DNA of 14,690 nucleotides from Clostridia bacterium (GTDB taxonomy: Bacteria; Bacillota; Clostridia; Christensenellales; Aristaeellaceae): assembly GCA_900769075.1 (NCBI GenBank), contig CAAGFE010000053.1, positions 1 through 14,690 on the forward strand, written 5' to 3'. The notes beneath the pieces were generated by a model. That model worked only from the letters and a program-made list of their open reading frames with translations, was not told the DNA's origin and made no database searches. Position 1 is the stretch's first letter; each line of letters begins with the position of its first letter. This document shows positions 1-6,327 of this stretch, piece by piece. The translations under genes were made by a program, and so were the position numbers.

Positions 1-145
1 ACGCAGTAACTAAGCCTCCCTCACCGAGGGAGGTGGCATCCCGCTTGCGGGATGACGGAGGGAGTTAGTCTGCGGCTCGGCTGCTCAGAGTCGCCGCATC
101 GGCCCTTTTGAGGCTGTGGTGCAGCCGCAAGGGGGCTGGGGGAGA
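1..145. repeat. 145-bp palindromic repeat, copy 1
   Basis: First of two head-to-tail copies (the second is 146-290). The first 104 bases match the second copy with a single substitution; the last 40 are more divergent. It contains two perfect short hairpins: CCTCCCTC-acc-GAGGGAGG near 17-35 and CATCCCGC-tt-GCGGGATG near 38-55. A distal GAGGGAGTTAG near 58-68 can pair with CTAA..CTCCCTC near 10-24, so two mutually exclusive folds are possible. It ends with GGTGCAGCCGCAAGGGGG, whose reverse complement recurs near 10.2 and 10.4 kb. No coding potential is evident. It looks like an interspersed non-coding repeat family. Confidence 0.85.
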
Positions 146-290
146 ACGCAGTAACTAAGCCTCCCTCACCGAGGGAGGTGGCATCCCGCTTGCGGGATGA
201 CGGAGGGAGTTAGTCTGCGACTCGGCTGCTCAGAGTCGCCGCATCGGCCTTTTTGAGGTTCAGGTGCAGCCGCAAGGGGGAGGGGGGTGC
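146..290. repeat. 145-bp palindromic repeat, copy 2
   Basis: Tandem copy of 1-145, starting with the same ACGCAGTAACTAAG. It differs by one base in the first 104 and by several in the last 40, so the duplication is recent or kept similar by conversion. The same two hairpins and the same alternative pairing are present. The end runs into a further hairpin (TGCAATG at 288-294 with CATTGCA at 324-330) before the terminator of the neighbouring flavoprotein gene. Confidence 0.85.
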
Positions 291-333
291 AATGTCATCC
301 TCCGGAAGGGAGTGATGGTGCAGCATTGCATCG

Positions 334-359
334 AAAAAGGCTCTCCGGGAGGGAGAGCC
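334..359 (-). terminator. Rho-independent terminator of the flavoprotein gene
   Basis: Read on the minus strand: GGCTCTCC, 5-nt loop, GGAGAGCC, then TTTTT (plus coordinates 359 down to 334). The 8-bp perfect stem and T-run lie 10 bases beyond the stop codon of the minus-strand oxidoreductase gene. Confidence 0.85.
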
Positions 360-368
360 AAGCGTGTA

Positions 369-1493
369 TCATGCGTTTTCCAGTACCAGCTTCTTCGCTT
401 CCAGTGCACGGGAGGTATCGCCCTCCAGGATGGCGCCGACCACCTTGCCGTCCACCGAATAGTACCGTGCGCCGGGCATGCTGCCGACCTCGTAGGTCTT
501 GGCCGGGTCGCGGCCCGCGTCGCCAATGGCGAACAGCTCCGTCTCAAAGCCGTGGAAGATCAGCGGACGCGGGACGGCCTTGTATACCGCCTCGCCGCCG
601 GCGGCGTTGGTTCCGGCCACTTCGCCCATCTCGGCGGCTTCCGTCCACAGGGCGTAGGACATGCCGCAGGCAGCGCAGTCGCCCGCCGCGTACACATCCG
701 GCGCGGAGGTCGTCATACGCTCGTCCACGACGATCTTCCGCTCTGCCTGGATGCCTGCCGCGGCGGCAATTTCCATATTCGCCCGCACGCCCGCGGAGAC
801 CAGCACCAGATCCGCCGGGATGACGCGCCCGTCGGTCAGGTGGAGCCCCTCGTCATCCACAAAGGCCGTGCTGGCCCGGGTGAGCAGCTTCACGCCGTGC
901 TTTTCCATGGCGGCCATCAGGTGCGCGGCGGCTTGCGCGTCGATCTGGCGGGACATGATCTGCTGATCGAACTCGATCACCGTCACCTCCAGGCCGCCCT
1001 GGCGCAGCGACCAGGCGGCTTCCAGGCCCAGCACGCCGCCGCCGATGACCGCCGCGGATTTCGCGCTTTTCGCCAGCTCGCGCACGCGGGCCGCGTCCGC
1101 CGCGGAACGCACCGCGATCACATTCGCCCGGTCGCTGCCCTTGAACGGCGGAATAAAGCACCGCGCACCCAGCGCATACACCAGCTTGTCATAGGGGAAA
1201 ACCAGCCCGTCCGCCAGGGAGACCGTCTTTTTCTCCGTGTCGATGGCGGAAACGGTTCGGCCCGTCAGCACGAGAATATCCCGGCCCGGCGCGTCGTACC
1301 AGGCGGCGCTTTCCACCGCCAGATCGGCGGCGGACAGGTCGCTCAGCAGCTGCTTGGTCAGCGCGGGACGGTTGTAGGGCAGGGCATCCTCATTGGTCAG
1401 GAGGACAATCAGCCCCTCCGGGTCGTTCTGTCGGATCGCCTTCGCGGCGGAAAGGGCAGCGATGCCGCCGCCCAGAATCAAATAACGCTTCAT
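369..1493 (-). CDS. NAD(P)/FAD-dependent oxidoreductase, NADH:rubredoxin oxidoreductase-like
   Basis: This 374-residue protein is a two-dinucleotide-binding flavoprotein of the pyridine nucleotide-disulfide oxidoreductase superfamily. An N-terminal FAD Rossmann motif (LILGGGIAAL, residues 5-14), the PYNRPALTK signature of the rubredoxin reductase/NirB branch (39-47), an NAD(P) Rossmann motif (VIGGGVLGLEAA, 149-160) and the FAD-contacting VYAAGDCA (267-274) occur in the expected order, followed by a short C-terminal domain. There is no redox CxxC or CxxxxC in the N-terminal part, which argues against a thioredoxin or dihydrolipoamide reductase. The length is close to clostridial NADH:rubredoxin oxidoreductases (about 380 residues), which pass electrons to rubredoxin for oxygen and peroxide detoxification. 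An upstream ATG at 1532 stays in frame, but 1493 is preferred because AAAGGAG lies just upstream and the Rossmann strand begins there. The exact electron acceptor cannot be read from sequence. Confidence 0.88.
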   Translation of the reverse strand: MKRYLILGGGIAALSAAKAIRQNDPEGLIVLLTNEDALPYNRPALTKQLLSDLSAADLAVESAAWYDAPGRDILVLTGRTVSAIDTEKKTVSLADGLVFPYDKLVYALGARCFIPPFKGSDRANVIAVRSAADAARVRELAKSAKSAAVIGGGVLGLEAAWSLRQGGLEVTVIEFDQQIMSRQIDAQAAAHLMAAMEKHGVKLLTRASTAFVDDEGLHLTDGRVIPADLVLVSAGVRANMEIAAAAGIQAERKIVVDERMTTSAPDVYAAGDCAACGMSYALWTEAAEMGEVAGTNAAGGEAVYKAVPRPLIFHGFETELFAIGDAGRDPAKTYEVGSMPGARYYSVDGKVVGAILEGDTSRALEAKKLVLENA

Positions 1494-1610
1494 CACTGGG
1501 AACGCTCCTTTGCAATCGTTTGACAATATCATACCACATCATGAAGAAAATGAAACAGGCTGCGCATAGAAAAACCTGGCGCGGGCATGCTATCCGCCGA
1601 GGTGATGAAC

Positions 1611-2054
1611 ATGAATTGGACGCAAAAAGAAACGTCCCTCCTGAAAGACCTGAAGAGCCAGGAGCAGCTCTGCGTGGAAAAATACGGCGAATACGCCGCC
1701 CGCGCCAACGACCCGGAGCTGCGCGGCCTCTTCGAGGAGATCCGCCGCAACGAGCAGCAGCACCTGCAGACCGTGTGCACCTGGCTGGGCGAGCAGCCTC
1801 CCCAGGCGAAGAAAGCCTGCTGCCAGCAGACCGCCGCCAAGGACATGCAGCAGGCCATGGAGGCCGACAAGTACCTCTGCGAGGACGCGCTGTGCACCGA
1901 AAAGGAGGTTTCCGGCGCGTACAACACCAGCATCTTCGAGTTCCGCGACCCGCAGGTGCGCCAGCAGCTGCATCAGATTCAGGGCGCCGAGCAGAAGCAT
2001 GGCGAGATGCTCTACCAGTACATGGCCCGCAACGGCATGTATCAGGCACAGTGA
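1611..2054 (+). CDS. Spore coat protein, CotF family (ferritin-like helical)
   Basis: The product is a 147-residue, mostly helical, hydrophilic protein. The C-terminal part (EFRDPQVRQQLHQIQGAEQK and then HGEMLYQYMARNGMY, residues about 105-143) matches the coat-F signature, in which a helix with PQ(V/L)R is followed by a short turn and Y-M-x-x-N-G-x-Y. The N-terminal half contains paired E..EQQH helices like those of ferritin-like folds, and four cysteines near residues 57-91. CotF-type proteins are components of the spore coat in Bacilli and Clostridia, so this gene suggests a sporulating host. GAGGTG at 1599-1604 is spaced 6 nt from ATG 1611; in-frame ATGs at 1587 and 1605 are less well placed. 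It is divergent from the flavoprotein gene and ends just before a hairpin terminator. Confidence 0.8.
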   Translation: MNWTQKETSLLKDLKSQEQLCVEKYGEYAARANDPELRGLFEEIRRNEQQHLQTVCTWLGEQPPQAKKACCQQTAAKDMQQAMEADKYLCEDALCTEKEVSGAYNTSIFEFRDPQVRQQLHQIQGAEQKHGEMLYQYMARNGMYQAQ

Positions 2055-2060
2055 AATGGG

Positions 2061-2096
2061 GGAGCTGTCCTTGCGGCGACAGCTCCTACTTTATTT
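2061..2096 (+). terminator. Hairpin terminator between convergent genes
   Basis: GGAGCTGTC at 2061-2069 pairs perfectly with GACAGCTCC at 2078-2086, with an 8-nt loop and a T-rich tail (tactttatttgc). It sits 6 bases after the coat protein stop codon and just before the end of the convergent acpS gene, so it may serve both sides, although the T tract is better on the plus strand. Confidence 0.75.
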
Positions 2097-2099
2097 GCT

Positions 2100-2459
2100 T
2101 TATGCCGTCCACACAGCCATTCCTGCCGCCATTCCGGCCTCGTGGGTGATGGAAATCATGACCTGCCCGCTCAGCTCCGCCGCCTTGCCCTGCAGCGCTG
2201 CCAGCGGCTGGCCCAGGGGGGTGTGGGTGATGACCACATCCGTCAGGGGGATGGTCAGGCCGGTGCCGAAGGTCTTGAGGACGGCTTCCTTTGCGGCGAA
2301 CATCCCTGCCGCCGTCTGCGCGGCGGAGGCGCCCTTTCCGCGGATGTAGGATTGCTCCTCCTCCGTGAACATCCGCCGCAGGGAGTGCCCTTCGTCCAGC
2401 AGCTGCTGCATCCGCGCGATTTCGCACAGGTCAATGCCGATGCCTCGAATCTTACACAT
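2100..2459 (-). CDS. acpS: Holo-[acyl-carrier-protein] synthase
   Basis: AcpS transfers 4'-phosphopantetheine from coenzyme A to the conserved serine of acyl carrier protein, activating fatty-acid synthesis. The 119-residue length is normal. Family motifs are all present: GIGIDLCEI near the N-terminus (with the metal-binding Asp), FTEEE (residues 31-35), FAAKEAVLKTFGTG (54-67, carrying the metal-ligand Glu and the CoA-contacting Lys) and the C-terminal ISITHEAGMAAGMAV. Its ATG overlaps the last 8 bases of birA (ATGTGTAA), and GGAG inside the end of birA lies 9 nt upstream, so translation is probably coupled. Both products act in lipid synthesis: BirA biotinylates acetyl-CoA carboxylase and AcpS primes ACP. 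Confidence 0.97.
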   Translation of the reverse strand: MCKIRGIGIDLCEIARMQQLLDEGHSLRRMFTEEEQSYIRGKGASAAQTAAGMFAAKEAVLKTFGTGLTIPLTDVVITHTPLGQPLAALQGKAAELSGQVMISITHEAGMAAGMAVWTA

Positions 2460-3243
2460 AGCCCATCACTCCCCGCACGGACACATCCCCCGCCAGCACC
2501 CGGCGGAGCGTGCCATCCGCCGTGCGAACCAGCAGCGCGCCGGAGGCGTCGATGTCCTCTGCGGTGCCGGTGAAGTCTTCCGCGCCAATCACATGCACCT
2601 GGCTGTTCAGCGTGATGCAGTCCCGGCGGAAATCCTCTGCGATCCCGGCAAAGCCGTGCTGCTCAATGGCGGAAACCGCGTCCTCCAGCGCGTTCAGGTA
2701 GGCGGCGATGACGGCGCCCCGGTCGGGGACGGGCGCGCATTCCTCGATGGAAATGGCCCGCTCCGCCAGCTCCGGCGGATACGCGCCCCGGCGGACGTTC
2801 AGCCCCGTGCCCGCCACAATAGACAGGCCCTGGGCGCCCATGCCCATCTCCAGCAGGATGCCGCAGAGCTTTCGTCCGTGACAGACCAGATCGTTGGGCC
2901 ACTTGATGCGCGCGTCCACCCCGGCGGCCTCGCGCACGGCCTTCGCCATCGCCAGCGCGCAGGCGAAGGTCAGCAGCGGCGCGTCAGCGGGAGCAAGGGC
3001 GGGGCGGAGCAGCACGCTCATCCAGATGCCCTGACCTTCCGGGGAGGCCCAGGTGCGATCCATCCGGCCCCGGCCTGCGGTCTGGCATTCGCACAGGCAC
3101 AGGCTGCCGTGGGGCGCGCCCTGCTTCGCCATGTCCTTGAGGACAAGGTTGGTGGAGGTCAGCGTATGTTCATAATGATTGTCAGCGCGGCCCAGGGCGC
3201 GGGTGGTCAGCAGGGGGGACCAGTGGGCGGGCAGAAGGGACAT
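2452..3243 (-). CDS. birA: Biotin--[acetyl-CoA-carboxylase] ligase, class I (no DNA-binding domain)
   Basis: Biotin protein ligase makes biotinyl-5'-AMP and transfers biotin to a lysine of the carboxyl carrier protein. Visible motifs are TSTN (residues 29-32), the adenylate-binding loop AGRGRMDRTW (56-65), KWPNDL (114-119), the biotin-contacting GRKLCGILLE (123-132) and GTGLNV (145-150), followed by a small C-terminal SH3-like domain (about 215-263). At 263 residues it starts directly with the catalytic domain and has no N-terminal winged helix, so it should be an enzyme only and not the bio repressor found in E. coli or B. subtilis. GGGAG lies 8 nt before the ATG. It is the first gene of a two-gene operon with acpS, under the minus-strand promoter at 3280-3308. 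Confidence 0.95.
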   Translation of the reverse strand: MSLLPAHWSPLLTTRALGRADNHYEHTLTSTNLVLKDMAKQGAPHGSLCLCECQTAGRGRMDRTWASPEGQGIWMSVLLRPALAPADAPLLTFACALAMAKAVREAAGVDARIKWPNDLVCHGRKLCGILLEMGMGAQGLSIVAGTGLNVRRGAYPPELAERAISIEECAPVPDRGAVIAAYLNALEDAVSAIEQHGFAGIAEDFRRDCITLNSQVHVIGAEDFTGTAEDIDASGALLVRTADGTLRRVLAGDVSVRGVMGYV

Positions 3244-3279
3244 GCGATCAGCTCCCGGTCAAGTGTCGGTATATGCATG

Positions 3280-3308
3280 ATTGTACCCCAATTGGCGGAC
3301 GATGGCAA
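3280..3308 (-). promoter_or_regulatory. SigA-type promoter for birA-acpS
   Basis: On the minus strand, TTGCCA (plus 3303-3308) is followed by a 17-bp spacer and TACAAT (plus 3280-3285). The -10 element is about 37 bp upstream of the birA ATG. The spacing is ideal and one hexamer position differs from consensus in each box. Confidence 0.75.
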
Positions 3309-3382
3309 GGGCAGGCGGGCAAAAAACGGGCGGGGATCAGCGCAAAATCCTCCGGAGGGGGAAAATAATGCGGAAAACCCCA

Positions 3383-3411
3383 TTTACAAACGGGGGAGAA
3401 TCTGATAAAAT
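3383..3411 (+). promoter_or_regulatory. SigA-type promoter for rpsO-pnp
   Basis: TTTACA at 3383-3388, a 17-bp spacer, and TAAAAT at 3406-3411. Transcription would begin near 3418, leaving a leader of roughly 115 nt before rpsO. It is divergent from the birA promoter about 75 bp away. Confidence 0.75.
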
Positions 3412-3417
3412 AGCGGA

Positions 3418-3534
3418 TGGGCTTGTGAACCTCCCGCGCAGGCGGCCGATCACTCCGACGGCGCTCTTCGTAGGCAGGCGATTGCCCACAAATACCGCAG
3501 CGGACATCGCTGCAGGAAAAATGGAGGAATCCCC
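3418..3534 (+). promoter_or_regulatory. rpsO 5' leader, possible S15 autoregulatory structure
   Basis: The leader is long for a single small ribosomal gene. It contains a GCAGCG-gacat-CGCTGC hairpin (3497-3513) ending about 9 nt before the ribosome binding site GGAGG (3523-3527), and a longer-range pairing TGGGC (near 3419) with GCCCA (near 3485). S15 is known to repress its own mRNA through structured leaders in several bacterial groups, including Bacillota. Whether this leader binds S15 is inference. Confidence 0.4.
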
Positions 3535-3804
3535 ATGAATCTGGCCGAAATGACCAAGTCCGAGATCATCGCTGCCTTTGCCCAGCACGAGGGCGACACC
3601 GGCTCCCCCGAGGTGCAGGTTGCTCTGCTGACCGCCCGTATCAATCACCTGAACGAGCATCTGAAGAAGAACCGCAACGACCATCACTCCAACCGCGGCC
3701 TGCTGCTGATGGTTGGTCAGCGCCGTGGTCTGCTGGAGTACCTCAAGAAGACCGACATCGAGCGCTACCGTGCGCTGATCGCCAAGCTGAACCTGCGCAA
3801 GTAA
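3535..3804 (+). CDS. rpsO: 30S ribosomal protein S15
   Basis: The protein has 89 residues, the standard bacterial length. It carries the family signature from HEGDTGSPEVQVALLTARI (residues 18-36) through LNEHLKKNRNDHHSNRGL, where the conserved H-D-x-H-S-x-R-G segment contacts the 16S rRNA three-way junction, to the C-terminal LVGQRR-like LMVGQRRGLLEYLKK and YRALIAKLNLRK. S15 is a primary binder in 30S platform assembly. A strong GGAGG lies 7 nt before the ATG. It is first in the rpsO-pnp arrangement conserved across most bacteria. No oddities. Confidence 0.99.
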   Translation: MNLAEMTKSEIIAAFAQHEGDTGSPEVQVALLTARINHLNEHLKKNRNDHHSNRGLLLMVGQRRGLLEYLKKTDIERYRALIAKLNLRK

Positions 3805-3850
3805 TTGCAAAGCACCGGCTGAACGGTCACCTGGCGGTTTGCATAGCCAG

Positions 3851-3933
3851 AGCCGCCGTAAGGATTACTCCCTGCGGCGGCTTTGCTTGCGAATCGCCTG
3901 AAAAAGAACGGTCAAAGACCGCGGCGGCTTTGC
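3851..3933 (+). promoter_or_regulatory. rpsO-pnp spacer: weak hairpin and 13-nt direct repeat
   Basis: AGCCGCCG at 3851-3858 pairs with CGGCGGCT at 3875-3882 and is followed by a poor T tract, so it could be a leaky terminator after rpsO. The 13-mer GCGGCGGCTTTGC occurs at 3874-3886 and again at 3921-3933, so the second copy could also pair with 3851-3858. A small CGGTC-aaa-GACCG hairpin lies between them. This is consistent with partial read-through from rpsO into pnp. Confidence 0.45.
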
Positions 3934-3963
3934 GGGCAGGCAGCCCCCAATGTGAGATGAGGC

Positions 3964-4022
3964 CCGGAGATGTTATCCCTTGAAAATCCCAGCGGGGGTT
4001 TTCATATGATAGCATCTCCCGG
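3964..4022 (+). promoter_or_regulatory. Long hairpin in the pnp leader, RNase III-type candidate
   Basis: CCGG-AGATG-TTATC (3964-3977) pairs with GATAG-CATCT-c-CCGG (4008-4022), and inside it TGAAAATCCC pairs with GGGGGTTTTCA apart from a bulge and a wobble. The extended stem is about 25 bp with small bulges. Its distance of some 55 nt from the pnp ATG resembles the leader hairpin that RNase III cuts in E. coli, allowing PNPase to repress its own mRNA. The mechanism here is inference. A second hairpin, AAGAGCG-agg-CGCTCTT (4032-4048), follows immediately. Confidence 0.6.
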
Positions 4023-4075
4023 CTGAAAGGGAAGAGCGAGGCGCTCTTTCCGTGTCAGAAGAAGGAGTGTGGAAA

Positions 4076-6226
4076 ATGGAATCCAAGAAGTACACAATGG
4101 ATCTGGCGGGCCTTCCGCTGACCCTGGAATTCGGCAAATACTGCGAGCAGGCAGCCGGTTCCGTTTGGGTGCACCTGGGCGATACCGTCGTCATGGTCAA
4201 TGCCACCATGTCCCCGGAAGCCCGTCCCGGCGTTGATTTCTTCCCCCTGGCGGTGGACGTGGAGGAAAAGCAGTACTCCGTGGGCAAGATCCCCGGCGGC
4301 TTCATCAAGCGCGAGGGCCGTCCCACCGAGAAGGCGACCCTGACCTGCCGCCTGATCGACCGTCCCCTGCGTCCCCTGTTCCCCAAGGGCATGCGCAACG
4401 ACGTGCAGGTGGTTGCCACCATCCTGTCCGTGGATAAGGACATTCCCCCGGAAATCCCCGCCATGATCGGCTCTTCCATCGCCCTGGCAATCTCAGAGAT
4501 TCCGTGGGGCGGCCCCACCGGCTCCGTTGTGGTCGGCCTGGTGGACGGCGAGTTCGTCTGCTGCCCCAACGAGGAGCAGATGGCAAAATCGAAGATGCAC
4601 CTGACCGTGTCCGGCACCCGCGACGCGGTGCTGATGGTGGAAGCCGGCGCCCAGGAAGTGTCCGAAAAGGTCATGCTGGATGCCATCATGTTCGGTCACG
4701 AGTGGATCAAGAAGATCATCGCCTTCCAGGATCAGATCATCGCGGAGATCGGCAAGGAAAAGGCCCAGGTCGCCCTGGTGGTCACCGGTGACGATGTGAA
4801 GGCCGCCGTGCGCGAGTTCGCCTACGACAAGTGCAAGTGGGTGTTCGACACCACCGTGCGCGAGGAGCGCCAGGAGCGCGAGGCCCAGGTCAAGGCGGAA
4901 ACCATCGAAGCCCTGGGCGCGCAGTTCGAGGGCCGCGAGAGCGAGATCGCCGATGCGCTGTACTACCTGAACAAGGAGATCATGCGCAAGAAGATCCTGG
5001 AAGAGGGCGTCCGCCCCGACGGCCGTACCGTCACGGAGATTCGCCCCATCTGGTGCGAAGTCGGCGTGCTGCCCCGCACCCATGGCTCTGCCGTGTTCAC
5101 CCGCGGTCAGACCCAGGCCCTGACCGTCACCACCCTGGGCTCCACCTCCGAGGGCCAGGTGCTGGACGGCCTGAGCAACGAGGACTTCAAGCGCTACATC
5201 CATCACTACAACATGCCGCCCTACGCCACCGGCGAGGCGGGCCGCCTCAAGAGCCCCGGCCGCCGCGAAATCGGCCACGGTGCCCTGGCGGAGCGCGCGC
5301 TGCTGCCCGTCATCCCCTCCGAGGAAGAATTCCCCTACGCCCTGCGCCTGGTGAGCGAGATCCTGTCCTCCAACGGCTCCTCCTCCATGGCCTCCGTGTG
5401 CGGTTCCACCCTGTCCCTGATGGATGCGGGCGTGCCGATCCACGCGCCGGTCGCCGGCGTCGCCATGGGCCTGATCAAGGACGCCGAGACCGGCAAGGTC
5501 TGCGTGCTGACCGATATCCAGGGCCTGGAGGACTTCCTGGGCGATATGGACTTCAAGGTCGCCGGCTCCATGAACGGCATCACCGCCATCCAGATGGACA
5601 TCAAGATTGCGGGCATCGACCGCAGCATCCTGGAAACCGCGCTGAACCAGGCGCTCCAGGGCCGCCTGTTCATCCTGGGCAAGATGCTGGACTGCCTGGG
5701 CGCGCCCCGTGCCGAGCTGAGCAAGTGGGCCCCCAAGATCGTCCGCTTCACCATCAATCCCGAGAAGATCCGCGAGGTCATCGGACCCGGCGGCAAGATG
5801 ATCAACAAGATCATCGCCGAAACCGGCGTGAAGATCGACATCGAGGACGACGGCCGCGTGTTCATCTCCACCCCCGATGCAGACGCCGCCGCCAAGGCCC
5901 GCAAGATCATCGAAGGCATCGCCAAGGATATCGAGGTGGGCGAGGTCTACACCGGCAAGGTGGTGCGCATCATGAACTTCGGCGCCTTTGTCGAGCTGCT
6001 GCCCGGCAAGGACGGCATGATCCACATCTCCAAGCTGGACAACAAGCGCGTGGAAAAGGTCGAGGATGTGGTGAACATCGGCGACGAAATCGAGGTCAAG
6101 GTCAGCGAGATTGACGCCCAGGGCCGCATCAACCTGATCCGCAACGACATCGAGTACACCGCCCGCGACCAGGAGCCCCGCCGTGCCGAGGGCTTCCGCG
6201 GCAACCGTCCTCCCCGCCGCCAGTAA
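4076..6226 (+). CDS. pnp: Polyribonucleotide nucleotidyltransferase (PNPase)
   Basis: PNPase degrades RNA 3' to 5' by phosphorolysis as a trimeric ring. The 716 residues show the full family architecture: a first RNase PH domain (about 10-140), an alpha-helical linker (about 240-320), a second catalytic RNase PH domain (about 325-540), a KH domain with GPGG at 570-573, and an S1 domain (about 622-690) beginning GEVYTGKVVRIMNFGAFVE. In the second RNase PH domain, D486 and D492 in LEDFLGDMDFK match the catalytic aspartates of E. coli PNPase even in numbering. The tail is Arg-rich (RDQEPRRAEGFRGNRPPRRQ). AAGGAG ends 8 nt before ATG 4076; an in-frame GTG at 4052 is not preferred because it lacks a good ribosome binding site. 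It lies downstream of rpsO and is probably controlled by the structured leader. Confidence 0.98.
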   Translation: MESKKYTMDLAGLPLTLEFGKYCEQAAGSVWVHLGDTVVMVNATMSPEARPGVDFFPLAVDVEEKQYSVGKIPGGFIKREGRPTEKATLTCRLIDRPLRPLFPKGMRNDVQVVATILSVDKDIPPEIPAMIGSSIALAISEIPWGGPTGSVVVGLVDGEFVCCPNEEQMAKSKMHLTVSGTRDAVLMVEAGAQEVSEKVMLDAIMFGHEWIKKIIAFQDQIIAEIGKEKAQVALVVTGDDVKAAVREFAYDKCKWVFDTTVREERQEREAQVKAETIEALGAQFEGRESEIADALYYLNKEIMRKKILEEGVRPDGRTVTEIRPIWCEVGVLPRTHGSAVFTRGQTQALTVTTLGSTSEGQVLDGLSNEDFKRYIHHYNMPPYATGEAGRLKSPGRREIGHGALAERALLPVIPSEEEFPYALRLVSEILSSNGSSSMASVCGSTLSLMDAGVPIHAPVAGVAMGLIKDAETGKVCVLTDIQGLEDFLGDMDFKVAGSMNGITAIQMDIKIAGIDRSILETALNQALQGRLFILGKMLDCLGAPRAELSKWAPKIVRFTINPEKIREVIGPGGKMINKIIAETGVKIDIEDDGRVFISTPDADAAAKARKIIEGIAKDIEVGEVYTGKVVRIMNFGAFVELLPGKDGMIHISKLDNKRVEKVEDVVNIGDEIEVKVSEIDAQGRINLIRNDIEYTARDQEPRRAEGFRGNRPPRRQ

Positions 6227-6258
6227 TCCCCACCCGGCGGACAGAATGAAACAACGAT

Positions 6259-6297
6259 TCGCAAAAGTCCACACGCTGGGCTTTTGCGATTTTTTCT
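6259..6297 (+). terminator. Rho-independent terminator after pnp
   Basis: TCGCAAAAG pairs with CTTTTGCGA, with a further CC/GG closing inside and a loop of about 7 nt. It is followed directly by TTTTTT and lies about 33 bases after the pnp stop codon. Confidence 0.92.
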
Positions 6298-6327
6298 TCA
6301 TCCCATGATGCATAGGAAGGGAGTCCC

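Noticed and set aside
264..1523. 419-codon plus-strand frame opposite the flavoprotein gene
   Set aside because: Its composition is typical of an antisense shadow, and the minus-strand gene has all family motifs, a ribosome binding site and a terminator.
1520..1548. Plus-strand promoter for the coat protein gene from TTGACA at 1520
   Set aside because: No acceptable -10 box lies 16-18 bp downstream, and a sporulation sigma factor site could not be read with confidence.
4493..6313. 606-codon open frame on the minus strand opposite pnp
   Set aside because: It mirrors a GC-rich, codon-biased gene; its translation is low-complexity (His, Asp, Gly, Ala, Leu) with no domain, and pnp is certain.
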